In this document: piece after piece, positions 41,466 through 49,703 of the stretch
Position numbering within the stretch: the stretch's first letter is position 1
Layout of the letters: each line of letters opens with the position of its first letter
Assembly: GCF_023242365.1 (NCBI RefSeq)
Contig: NZ_JALLIX010000010.1
Location: 62,001 to 126,000, forward strand
Source: Pseudomonas sp. MWU13-2100
Lineage (GTDB): Bacteria; Pseudomonadota; Gammaproteobacteria; Pseudomonadales; Pseudomonadaceae
Direction of reading: 5' to 3'
Length of the DNA: 64,000 nucleotides
The notes under the pieces: model-generated
What the model was told of the DNA's origin: nothing
The model's input: only the letters and a program-made list of their open reading frames with translations
Database searches by the model: none
Translations under genes and position numbers: made by a program

Positions 41466-43064
41466 TCAGCTGTTGATTTTTTTCGGGTATGAATCAAGCA
41501 GTACCTTGTCTTGGAGGCCGGCCAGGAGTTCCTTCAAGTGCGCGACGCCCGAGGGCGTCTTGTCCGCCTTCTCCGGGTGCAAGGCCCGTTCCAGCACGTC
41601 GAGAAAGCTCTGGGTCTTCGATGTGTTGACGGGAGTGTTTGTCCGCTCCACCAGATGGCCCATCACGTATTTGGAAATCCGGGTGGATTGGCTGGCCGAC
41701 TGGCTCACCGACGCCCGGGTCAACTCACCCTTTTCATAAGCGATATTGGTTTGGCTGTTGGCGGTGTCGCTGACTTGGTAGAACAGGTAGTTCTGCGAGT
41801 CCGCATTGCTGGTCAGCTTCAGCTTCTGGCCCGCGGACAGGGCCTGGTGATAGCTGGCGTTCAGGCTCGATTGCTGGTCCTGCTCAATGGCGCGATTCTG
41901 CGGATCACTGCCTTTGAGTCGAGTGGTTTGCGATACGTTATAGGCGAAGGTATCGCGCTCGCTGGGATGCATCGGGTTGCTCGCTTGGCTTGTCTGCGTC
42001 ATCGACGCGGAGAAGTCCGCCAGGCCGGTCAACAGGTTGCGGTCCAGAGTACTGGGTGCAAGCGGGTCGACGGTTGCCGGCGTAGAGCTCGCTCGAGTGG
42101 CGGGATAGTTGCTGTTGAGGGAGGAGAACGCATCCTTGAACATCGACATCAAATCGCGGTCAGCGTGACCCCGCGCGACGGCGGCATCGATCTGCTTGAG
42201 GTAGCTCTGCAGCGCCTTGGCCTGTTGATTGGCATTGCCGAGAATGGCCTGGCTCTTCAGGTCCACGGACAGTTGCAGATCACCTGAAGGGCCGCTCATG
42301 CTCACCGAGCGTTTCTGGCTGTCGGCGTGGAACTCCAGGGTCTGGACGTTTTTGTCGTCAAGCTTGAGCTTGGTGCTCAGGTCGACCGACGAAAATACCT
42401 TCGAGTCGAACTGGGTCAGGGCATCCAACTTCAGTTGAGGCGGCTCGGCGGTCAAACCGTCGATCGCGGATTGGAAGCCGTTGGCCATCTTGGCCAGGGC
42501 CGCACTTTCTTGATCCGTGAGCTCGCCGCCTTCCACCTGGGCCTGCACGGCCATTCCACCGTCCTGATTCGCCAGGCTCAAGGTCACGGTTTTGCCGCTG
42601 GCGGTCTTGAGGGTCAGGCTGATCGTGCTGTCGGCATTGTTGCTGTGCAGTTTGGCTTGCGCGGCCGCCAGTTCGGCGGCGTTAAGCGGTTTGCTGCCGG
42701 GCTGCTGGACAACCGATTGCGAGATATTCTTCCTGCCCTCGGCCAACTGCGACAGCAACGCCGCACCCAGGCCGGCAAGGCGGGCGGAGTTGGAGTTGGA
42801 GCTGTTGCTCAGGTTGCCGCCCATCGTGAACGACACCTTGTCCAGCGGGCTGCTTTCCCAGGCGGGTAGCTGCGCGGCGTTGGGCAAGGCTCCACGGGCA
42901 TTGTAGGTATTGATTTCGACCACATTGCTCTGGCCGAGAATCACGCTGGACGCCGGTGCGGAAACGGCAGCGGTGGTTTCGACGGACGGGACGCCAGCCG
43001 GCGGATTACCAACAAGCTGGGAAGGGTTCAGCGTCAAGACATTGATCGACGATATCCCTGTCAT
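41466..43064 (-). CDS. Hypothetical protein, 532 residues
   Basis: A 532-residue protein of no family that I recognise. It is rich in Ser, Ala, Asn, Gln and Leu, with no signal peptide or membrane helix. The N-terminus (SSINVLTLNPSQLVG) and low-complexity Ser/Asn stretch (NLSNSSNSNSARLAGLG) are followed by helical, hydrophilic segments and a C-terminal region ending LLDSYPKKINS. A strong ribosome site (AGGAGG, 5 nt) precedes ATG 43064, so expression is likely. The composition resembles secreted or appendage-linked proteins without a Sec signal, but nothing in the neighbours supports that. Confidence 0.72.
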   Translation of the reverse strand: MTGISSINVLTLNPSQLVGNPPAGVPSVETTAAVSAPASSVILGQSNVVEINTYNARGALPNAAQLPAWESSPLDKVSFTMGGNLSNSSNSNSARLAGLGAALLSQLAEGRKNISQSVVQQPGSKPLNAAELAAAQAKLHSNNADSTISLTLKTASGKTVTLSLANQDGGMAVQAQVEGGELTDQESAALAKMANGFQSAIDGLTAEPPQLKLDALTQFDSKVFSSVDLSTKLKLDDKNVQTLEFHADSQKRSVSMSGPSGDLQLSVDLKSQAILGNANQQAKALQSYLKQIDAAVARGHADRDLMSMFKDAFSSLNSNYPATRASSTPATVDPLAPSTLDRNLLTGLADFSASMTQTSQASNPMHPSERDTFAYNVSQTTRLKGSDPQNRAIEQDQQSSLNASYHQALSAGQKLKLTSNADSQNYLFYQVSDTANSQTNIAYEKGELTRASVSQSASQSTRISKYVMGHLVERTNTPVNTSKTQSFLDVLERALHPEKADKTPSGVAHLKELLAGLQDKVLLDSYPKKINS

Positions 43065-43237
43065 GGAACCTCCTGGGGCAAGAGAATTATTCTATGTACA
43101 GGAGTGTATCGACGCCGACACAAATATCTTTAAGCTGTCAGTGGCAGGTCAGGGCGCTTTTGTTCAATACGTCAAGCGCCAGTAATCGAAGGCCCCAAGA
43201 CTCTGTCCCCGGATTTCCATGGCACCATGATGATCGA

Positions 43238-43831
43238 CTAGAGCCCACTCGTCGCAGGTAGGGACTGCAGCTCCTGGTCACTCAGGTCCTGTTGCCAGGC
43301 CCGCAGGCCATAGATCGCCAGCACCACGAAGCCGGCGTACAACGCGGCCGTCAGCTGCAGGTCCTTGAACAGGAACAGGCCGACGTAGATCACGTCCAGC
43401 ACGATCCACAACCACCAGCTGGCGACATACTTGCGCGCCGCCCAGACGCTGGCCACCAGGCTGAAGGCGGTGAGCGAGGCGTCGACCCACGGCACCGCCG
43501 CATCGGTAAAGCGGACCATCAGGCCGCCCAGCAGCACCGCGCCCACGGCACCGCCAAGCAAGCCGAGCAGGCCTTCGCGCAAGGACAACCGGGCCACATG
43601 GACCTTGCCCTCGCTCAGCCCGCCCTGGCTCCAGCGCCACCAGCCATAACCCTGCAACACGGCGAAGATGCCCTGCAGCAGCGTATCGGAATACAACTTG
43701 GCGTCGTAGAAAATCCAGGCGTAGAGCAACACGGCGATGACACCGACCGGCCAGCACCAGCGAATGCGCCGGGCGGTAAGCCAGACGCCGAGAACATTGA
43801 CCAGGACAGCGATGATTTCAAGTGTGGACAT
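43238..43831 (-). CDS. pnuC: Nicotinamide riboside transporter PnuC
   Basis: A 197-residue membrane protein of the PnuC family, with about seven hydrophobic segments. Family hallmarks are QGYGWWRWSQGG and SWWLWIVLDVIYVGLFLFKD. PnuC facilitates uptake of nicotinamide riboside for NAD synthesis; related proteins move thiamine or riboflavin. ATG 43831 follows AAGGA. No kinase or salvage gene is adjacent and no riboswitch was recognised upstream, so the vitamin specificity rests on family resemblance only. Confidence 0.87.
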   Translation of the reverse strand: MSTLEIIAVLVNVLGVWLTARRIRWCWPVGVIAVLLYAWIFYDAKLYSDTLLQGIFAVLQGYGWWRWSQGGLSEGKVHVARLSLREGLLGLLGGAVGAVLLGGLMVRFTDAAVPWVDASLTAFSLVASVWAARKYVASWWLWIVLDVIYVGLFLFKDLQLTAALYAGFVVLAIYGLRAWQQDLSDQELQSLPATSGL

Positions 43832-44214
43832 GTGGGGGATTCCTTGACGCCGGCAATGGCGGTGGCTTGACCCGTCACTGGGCGAGAGCTCGGCCTAGTT
43901 TGGTGTCGAAGTCGATACTTATCAATGAATTGCCGTACATTCTGGTGGAAGGCGCGCGTGCAGTGGTGGATGCATTGCTTGAGGAGGCGGCCCCGTCCAA
44001 TCTTCTATCCCCCATAGTGGGCAACAACGATTGCGCGCACCCTGATAGCCGGGAGAAGGGGGAGTCCTGCCGCCTTCCTAGTGTTGGTCAATTGACGTAC
44101 GCTCTGACGATCTTTCGACTCTGCATTGGACTGGCGACCGTAGTGTACGCACCGGGCTAGACAGCTCGGGCAAGGTTTATTGCAGACGAAGAATCATTCT
44201 AAGGGAGCTAGAGC
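43832..44214. other. 383-bp stretch without a convincing gene
   Basis: This interval between the pnuC and methyltransferase starts holds no reading frame with acceptable codon usage or ribosome site, and no strong terminator or repeat. Short open frames here have no recognisable motif. It probably contains two divergent promoters; perhaps also gene debris. Confidence 0.55.
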
Positions 44215-45024
44215 ATGTCATCCGCCAAGAGCGTCATTACCAGTAATCGAGACGCCTGGAACGCCTCCGCCGAGCACCACAAAAGCAGCCGCGCCTGGGC
44301 GACTCTCCTGGAGTCCGTCGGCATGCCGGACTTTTCATGCCTGGATGCAACCCTGACCGAGCGCTTGCTTGAAGTCGGGATTGCCGGCAAGGACGTTATC
44401 CAGCTGGGCTGCAACAACGGCCGCGAATCGCTTTCGTTATTTGCCTTGGGCGCCCGAACTGTCGTGGGCTTGGACCAGGCCTCGGCCTTTCTCGATCAGG
44501 CACGCGAGCTGACCGCACGCTCCCCGCATGCACCGACATTCGTCGAATCCGATGTGCATGAGTTGCCGGCCGATCTGCACGAGGGTTTCGACGTCGCCCT
44601 GATCACTATTGGCGTCCTGAACTGGATGCCGGACATCAAGGCATTCTTCGTCCACGCGGCGAAGACTCTCAGACCGGGCGGCACGCTGGTGATTTACGAG
44701 ACCCATCCCTTCCTGGAGATGCTGGACCCTGAATCTACCGATCCGTGGAGAATTTCCAGTTCCTACTTCCAGACCGGCCCAGTCGTTGAAGACAAGGCCA
44801 TCGTCTACGAAGGCCAAGCCGAGACCAACGGCGTCTGCAGCTACTGGCATCCTCATGGCCTCGGCGAAATCATCACCGGCGCTATCAGTGCCGGTTTGCG
44901 CATCAGTCATTTCTCGGAGTACCCGCACTCCAACCGAGAAGAGATCTACGACATCTATGAAGACGGTTATTGGGAGGTGCCGATGTGTTACACCCTGACA
45001 GGCATCAAGATGTCGCAAGGATGA
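44215..45024 (+). CDS. Class I SAM-dependent methyltransferase
   Basis: A 269-residue methyltransferase. Motif I is VIQLGCNNGRESL (consensus hhDxGxGxG variant), followed by ARTVVGLDQASAFLDQA (acidic Asp binding SAM ribose), FVESDVHELPADL (motif II), and HAAKTLRPGGTLVIYETHPF (post-motif). These are typical of methyltransferase domain 11/25-type small-molecule enzymes. ATG 44215 has GGGAG at 8 nt. No biosynthetic neighbour hints at a substrate. Confidence 0.85.
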   Translation: MSSAKSVITSNRDAWNASAEHHKSSRAWATLLESVGMPDFSCLDATLTERLLEVGIAGKDVIQLGCNNGRESLSLFALGARTVVGLDQASAFLDQARELTARSPHAPTFVESDVHELPADLHEGFDVALITIGVLNWMPDIKAFFVHAAKTLRPGGTLVIYETHPFLEMLDPESTDPWRISSSYFQTGPVVEDKAIVYEGQAETNGVCSYWHPHGLGEIITGAISAGLRISHFSEYPHSNREEIYDIYEDGYWEVPMCYTLTGIKMSQG

Positions 45025-45084
45025 AGTAGCCGCTAGGCAAGCATTCGAACAGCAACGCGGCCGCAAGAAAACAAGGATCCGTTC

Positions 45085-45303
45085 ATGATCTTCAATCTCC
45101 CGTGCACCGTATTGGCCACCACCCTCGGCCTGGCGCTCGCCTGCGGTTTCACCGCCCCGGCCTGGAGCGCCGGACCCCATAAACAGATCCAGGCCGATGC
45201 GCAACGCCCCGCGGATCTATCTGCTGAGCCGCATGATCATGGAGCTGGCCAGGCACTAGGGGTTGACTGGTTCAGGGGGCATCAGTTGACCTGGGCATAT
45301 TAA
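45085..45303 (+). pseudogene. Probable decayed gene encoding a signal-peptide-bearing protein
   Basis: AAGGA at 8 nt precedes ATG 45085, and the first 30 residues form a good signal peptide (VLATTLGLALACGFTAPAWS, cleavage AWSA). After about 40 codons the frame loses typical codon usage and runs out overlapping the MFS gene end. A +1 frame from 45197 to 45259 (APRIYLLSRMIMELARH) has better usage, so a frameshift is likely. Parent family is not recognisable. Confidence 0.45.
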
Positions 45304-46523
45304 AACAGTCTGTCCGGGTGCCGCCGCCCGGCCTTGAACCCATGCTTCCTGGCTGCCGAGGCCACGACCAGGGCAATCAGTAGCAAGACCAACTGCACCC
45401 TGGGAAAAGCCGCCGCCCCCAGGGTTTCCAGTAACACCCCCCCGAGCACGCCACTGGCGGCGAACGCGAGGTTGAAGACGGTCACCAGCATCGACTGGGC
45501 TGCCTCGGCGCCGTCGCCGGCCGCATCGGCCAGGGCGGTCTGCAGTAGCGTCGGCGCACCGCTGAAGCTCAACCCTCACACGGCGATGCCAATGAAGGTC
45601 ACGCTGGTCGGCGTGTCGCCGAAACCCAGTATCAGCGAGACCAGGGCAAAAGCCCCCAGGCTGAGCAGGACTAGACCGCGCAACCAGCGATCAACCAGCA
45701 GGCCGGTCATCCAGATACCGCCCAGGGCGGCCAGGCCGAATATCAGCAATGCCCAGTCCAGTCGATCAGCCAATCCAATGGCCGCCAGGAACGGTGCGAT
45801 GTAGGTGTAAAGGGTGTAGTGCGCCATGATCCAGAGCATCACGACCACCAATATCGGACGTACGCCGGGCGTGCCCAGGACCTTGCGCATCGACAGTCGT
45901 CGAGCGCTCGCCTGCCCGGGATAATCCGGCACTCTGAGCAGTACCCAGATGATCAGCACCAGGCTGAGGCCGGACAGAACAGCGAAGACGCCACGCCAAC
46001 CGAACAGGGTGCCGAGCCAGGTGCTCAGCGGCACACCCAACGCCAGCGCCAGCGGTATGCCGAGCATGGCCAGTGCCATGGCGCGGCCCTGCAACTGGGG
46101 CGGCACCAGGCGTCGGGCATAACCGGCCAGCAGGCTCCAGGCCAGGCCGGTAGCGACGCCGGCCATGAAGCGCGCCAGCAGTGTCAATGCCAGGTAGGGC
46201 GACAACGCGGTCACCGCATTACAGATCAGGAAAGCACCGCCTGCCAGCAGCAGGACCCGCCGACGTCGCCAGCCCGCGAAGGCGATGGTCAGGGGAATCG
46301 CCGCCAACCCCGAACCCAGGGCGCACAAGGTCACCAACTGACCGGCCCAGGCCTGTGAGACGCCGAGGCCTTGGGCGATCTGCGGGAGCAGGCCGGCGGG
46401 CAGGGTTTCGTTGGCGGTGGCGATAAAACTGGCCAGGGTCAGCGCCAACAGGGCGGTCAGGGGGAGCCGCTCGACAGCGGCCGCAGTGGTCATGCCCGCC
46501 GCGCTCTGTTGCTTGCCGGTCAT
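45300..46523 (-). pseudogene. MFS transporter (DHA1-type) interrupted by one in-frame stop codon
   Basis: A 407-codon major facilitator gene whose reading frame is intact except for TGA at 45576-45578, codon 316. The context reads FIGIAV-stop-GLSFSGAPTLLQ; TGG (Trp) would be restored by one G, so this is a single nonsense change. The first part has motif A GWRRRRVLLLAGG and helix motifs SLLAGYARRLVPPQLQGRAMAL of drug:H+ antiporter type. The truncated product would lose the last three to four helices and is probably non-functional. A divergent intact LysR gene suggests that it once formed a regulated efflux unit. A sequencing error is possible. Confidence 0.8.
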
Positions 46524-46575
46524 TAGTGTGTGCCTCGATTGCTGAAGGAGAGGCGAGTCTGCTGGCTTTTCCTGA

Positions 46576-46613
46576 ATTTGATAATTGGCGTAATATTTGA
46601 TGATCTTTCAAAT
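46576..46613. promoter_or_regulatory. Repeats between MFS and LysR genes
   Basis: ATTTGA (46595-46600) and TCAAAT (46608-46613) form an inverted repeat with a 7-bp spacer, and ATTTGAT also occurs directly at 46576-46582. This 101-bp divergent region is a likely LysR-binding and dual promoter region. Confidence 0.4.
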
Positions 46614-46624
46614 CTGTATTTAAA

Positions 46625-47596
46625 ATGGCTACTGACCGATTGGGTGACATGCGTTTGTTCGTTGAGGCAGCCAGCCTCGGCAGCTTGTCCGTGGCCGGGC
46701 GCAAGCACGGGCTTTCGCCGGCGGCCGCGAGTGCGCGGTTGATCAAGTTGGAGACGGCGCTGCGGACCCGACTGTTCGATCGCACCACGCGGCAATTGCG
46801 GTTGACCGACGAGGGCCGATTCTACCTGCAACACTGCGCGGTAGCCTTGCGCGCCATTGACGACGCGGAGGCGGGGCTTCAGGCGAGTCAGCAGGGCGTG
46901 CGCGGCAAAGTGCGGATTTCGGCGTCCGCCGATTTCGGGCGCAACCTGCTGAACCAATGGCTCGAGATCTTCTGTGCGCGGCATCCGGAACTGAGCATCG
47001 CCCTGACACTTTCTGATTCCTTGTCGAACCTGCTGCAAGACGATGTGGATCTGGCGATCCGCTTCGGGCGACCCAGCGACGGTTCGCTGGTGGCCCGGCA
47101 GTTGGCACCCAACTGGCGAGTGCTGTGCGCCTCGCCCGACTACCTGGCACGGCAGGGTGAACCCGGCACTCCGGCGCAACTGTCCGGGCATCAATTCATC
47201 GTGCTGGTGACTTCGGCGGGACCCTTGAATGAGTTCCACTTTCTGGTGGATCAGCAGGAATGGAGTCATACCGTGCCGTTGGAGCAGGCCTGGGAAACCA
47301 ACGACAGTGCGCTTGCCCGAGCCTGGGCCCTGGCCGGTCGCGGCATTGCGCGCAAGACCATCTGGGATGCTGCCGCAGACATCCGCGCTGGTACGCTGAA
47401 AGCGCTGTTAGCGGATTTCAGCATCTGCGAAGCGGGCGTCTATGCCGTATTGCACGCCAACCGCTATCAGGTGCCCCGGGTGCGTGCGCTGCTGGATTTC
47501 CTCGTGGAGCGCTTCAGTCAGGCCTCGGATGAACTGCTGCGCGATCTGCCGGCACCGCGTGCTCAGGTCTGGCCTGATAGCCGCAACGCCCAATGA
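46625..47596 (+). CDS. LysR-family regulator beside the broken MFS gene
   Basis: A 323-residue LysR-type regulator. N-terminus MRLFVEAASLGSLSVAGRKH, HTH GLSPAAASARLIKLE, linker LFDRTTRQLRLTDEGRFYL, effector domain starting VRISASADFGRNLLNQWLE. It is divergent from the interrupted MFS gene, which it probably once controlled. ATG 46625 lacks a clear ribosome site. The protein itself shows no damage, so it may have other targets. Confidence 0.86.
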   Translation: MATDRLGDMRLFVEAASLGSLSVAGRKHGLSPAAASARLIKLETALRTRLFDRTTRQLRLTDEGRFYLQHCAVALRAIDDAEAGLQASQQGVRGKVRISASADFGRNLLNQWLEIFCARHPELSIALTLSDSLSNLLQDDVDLAIRFGRPSDGSLVARQLAPNWRVLCASPDYLARQGEPGTPAQLSGHQFIVLVTSAGPLNEFHFLVDQQEWSHTVPLEQAWETNDSALARAWALAGRGIARKTIWDAAADIRAGTLKALLADFSICEAGVYAVLHANRYQVPRVRALLDFLVERFSQASDELLRDLPAPRAQVWPDSRNAQ

Positions 47597-47800
47597 TTCA
47601 ACTGCCCCCACCTTTGAATATATCCAGCCGGGTCGCGGCGTCGGCGGTTTCGATCTGGTGGATATTCACGTAGCGCGCCAGGTCAATGTCCAGGCTCGAC
47701 AAGTGCCCCCGTAGCCGTTGCTGGCCCACCGAGTGCTGGCTGAAATACCAGCTCATCGGATGGACCAGGAAACGCGAATGGAGGACCGTGGCCTTTGACC

Positions 47801-48373
47801 TCAATCGACAAAAATGATCTTCGACACCAGCTCCGCGCTGTTCTTGGCCTGCATCTTTTTCATCAGGCGGGCACGATGGACTTCCACGGTCCGATGGGAA
47901 ATCGACAGCTTGCGGGCCACTTCCTTGCAGGTCAGCCCGTTGACGATGTGCATCGACACTTCCCGTTCCCGCGGCGTGAGGTCCACCGTGGCGTGATGCG
48001 CCCGGTCCAGGCGCTCGAAGTGCCAGACCATCAGCTTGAACGGATCATCCGGGGTCAGGGTATAGCCCTGGGACCTGGCCCAGAACACCTCGCCGTTCTT
48101 GTGCTGCATAAAACGCTCATCGGCGTAGGAGCTGCTCTTGCTGCGGCGCAACCAGCCAAGGCTGCGATTGCCGATGGTCTTGTAGTCCGCCTGGGACGGG
48201 TAGATCAGCAGGGTCAACTGCCCCAGCAGCTCTTCGCGAGGGTAGCCGAACAATTCCAGGAAGGCTTCGTTGCAATCGAGCATCACGCGATTGCCGGTGA
48301 TCAATTGCGCTGCGGGCGAGACCATGAAGGCCAGGCGCTGAAGGTCTTTCAGTTGTTGCGTGAAGACGGTCAT
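47801..48373 (-). CDS. PAS-LuxR family transcriptional regulator
   Basis: A 190-residue regulator with an N-terminal PAS domain (GNRVMLDCNEAFLELFGYPREELLG, then FMQHKNGEVFWARSQG) and a C-terminal LuxR HTH (LTPREREVSMHIVNGLTCKEVARKLSISHRTVEVHRARL). It lacks a receiver or acyl-homoserine-lactone domain, so the PAS domain is the likely sensor. ATG 48373 is preferred, with AGG 7 nt upstream; ATG 48379 is alternative. It is divergent from the thiolase-ligase-transporter operon and most simply activates it in response to a substrate. Confidence 0.85.
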   Translation of the reverse strand: MTVFTQQLKDLQRLAFMVSPAAQLITGNRVMLDCNEAFLELFGYPREELLGQLTLLIYPSQADYKTIGNRSLGWLRRSKSSSYADERFMQHKNGEVFWARSQGYTLTPDDPFKLMVWHFERLDRAHHATVDLTPREREVSMHIVNGLTCKEVARKLSISHRTVEVHRARLMKKMQAKNSAELVSKIIFVD

Positions 48374-48426
48374 TGGCATCCTGCCTCAAGGTCTGTCCGA
48401 TTCTGGCGATTTCCAGCCCCGGGCCG

Positions 48427-48442
48427 CTACGTACCCAGGTAG
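48427..48442. promoter_or_regulatory. Palindrome between PAS-LuxR and thiolase genes
   Basis: CTACGTACCCAGGTAG (48427-48442) contains TACC-CA-GGTA and outer CTAC/GTAG pairing. It lies 54 bp upstream of the regulator start and 81 bp from the thiolase start, a fitting place for a LuxR-type operator. Confidence 0.4.
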
Positions 48443-48522
48443 GTAATTGTACTAACTGGCGAGCGGTACCTGCGGTGCGCCATTGTAAGCAATGCCTGAT
48501 CCATGCCAAGAAGAAAATCACC

Positions 48523-49701
48523 ATGATTCATGATTGTGTCTCGATTGTTGCGGCCGGCCACTCGCGATTTGGCCGTCTTGACGGTTCTACCCTGGAAGAT
48601 CTGATCGTTCAAGTGACCCGCCAGGCACTGACCGACGCCGCGATCTCCGCTTCCGAAATCGATGCGCTGTTCCTCGGGCATTTCAATTCGGGCATGGTTC
48701 CGGACGGCTTTGCCAGTTCTCTGCTGCTGCAAGCCGATCCGGGGCTGCGCTTCAAACCCGCCACCCGCTGTGAAAACGCCTGTGCGTCAGGCTCGGCGGC
48801 GATCCAGGCGGGGATCAACGCTATTCTCTCGGGCTCCGCCGAATTGGTGCTGGTGGTGGGCGCCGAGAAGATGACCGCCAACTCCACCGCCGAGGTCACC
48901 CGGGCCCTGGCCGGTGCCGGGTACCAGAACGACAGCGAGGAGGCCGGCCTGAGTTTTCCGCAACTGTTCGGCCTTGCCGCGCAGCAGTACCGTGAGCGTT
49001 ACCACTGCCCCATGGCGTCCATGGCCGCCATCGCCGCGAAGAACCACGCCAATGCCATGGCCAACCCCCTGGCGCAGATGCATCGGGTGATGGATTTCGA
49101 ACACTGCAACAACGTCTCGCAGAGCAATCCCTATGTCGCGCCGTCGCTGCGCCTGACCGATTGTTCGTTGATCAGCGATGGCGCGGCGGCCATTGTGCTG
49201 GCTTCGGCCAAGCGTGCCCGGCAGTTCCGCCGTGAGGTGCGGATCCGTTCGACCTTCCAGGTCAATGATCTCCTGCCGATCGCGCGCCGCGACATCCTCG
49301 CGTTCGAAGGACCGCAGCGGGCGATCCATGCGGCCCTGCGCAGTGCCAGTGTGACTCTTGGCGACCTCGGTTTTGCCGAAGTCCATGATTGTTTCACCAT
49401 CGCCGAATTGCTGATCTACGAGGCCATGGGCCTGGCGCCCCGGGGCGAGGGGCATCGGGCTCTGGATGACGGCACCGTGCGCCCCGGCGGACGGTTGCCG
49501 GTGAACCTCTCCGGTGGACTCAAAGCCAAGGGCCACCCAGTGGGCGCGACCGGGGTCTCGATGCATGCCCTGGCCTTTCGCCAACTGACCGGCGAGCCCA
49601 TCGGCCTGGCCGCGGCGAATCCGGAGTTCGGCCTGGTGTTCAATATGGGCGGCATGGCGGTCGCCAATTACGCCTCGGTCCTTCAGGCACGCAGGAGCTG
49701 A
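48523..49701 (+). CDS. Thiolase family protein (SCP-x/acetyl-CoA acetyltransferase-like)
   Basis: A 392-residue thiolase-fold protein, normal thiolase length. Nucleophile Cys is in CENACASGSAAIQAG, the second active-site segment is HDCFTIAELL (where classical thiolases have NEAF), and the C-terminal GGLKAKGHPVGATG carries the conserved GHP. The HDCF variant places it in the SCP-x-like branch whose members act on branched or modified acyl-CoAs. It would cleave or form C-C bonds of an acyl-CoA made by the ligase encoded 2 bp downstream. ATG 48523 lies just after AAGAAG. Confidence 0.85.
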   Translation: MIHDCVSIVAAGHSRFGRLDGSTLEDLIVQVTRQALTDAAISASEIDALFLGHFNSGMVPDGFASSLLLQADPGLRFKPATRCENACASGSAAIQAGINAILSGSAELVLVVGAEKMTANSTAEVTRALAGAGYQNDSEEAGLSFPQLFGLAAQQYRERYHCPMASMAAIAAKNHANAMANPLAQMHRVMDFEHCNNVSQSNPYVAPSLRLTDCSLISDGAAAIVLASAKRARQFRREVRIRSTFQVNDLLPIARRDILAFEGPQRAIHAALRSASVTLGDLGFAEVHDCFTIAELLIYEAMGLAPRGEGHRALDDGTVRPGGRLPVNLSGGLKAKGHPVGATGVSMHALAFRQLTGEPIGLAAANPEFGLVFNMGGMAVANYASVLQARRS

Positions 49702-49703
49702 GC

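Noticed and set aside
43832..43960. TPP or NAD riboswitch upstream of pnuC
   Set aside because: No CUGAGA thi-box core or other recognisable conserved riboswitch segment was found on the minus strand.
45576..45578. Selenocysteine or programmed readthrough at the MFS stop codon
   Set aside because: The site aligns with a Trp-like position in a membrane transporter, and no selenocysteine insertion element or known selenoprotein family is involved.
47598..47804. 68-codon minus-strand frame after the PAS-LuxR gene
   Set aside because: It begins with TTG, lacks a ribosome site and recognisable motifs. It may be debris and is not supported as a gene.
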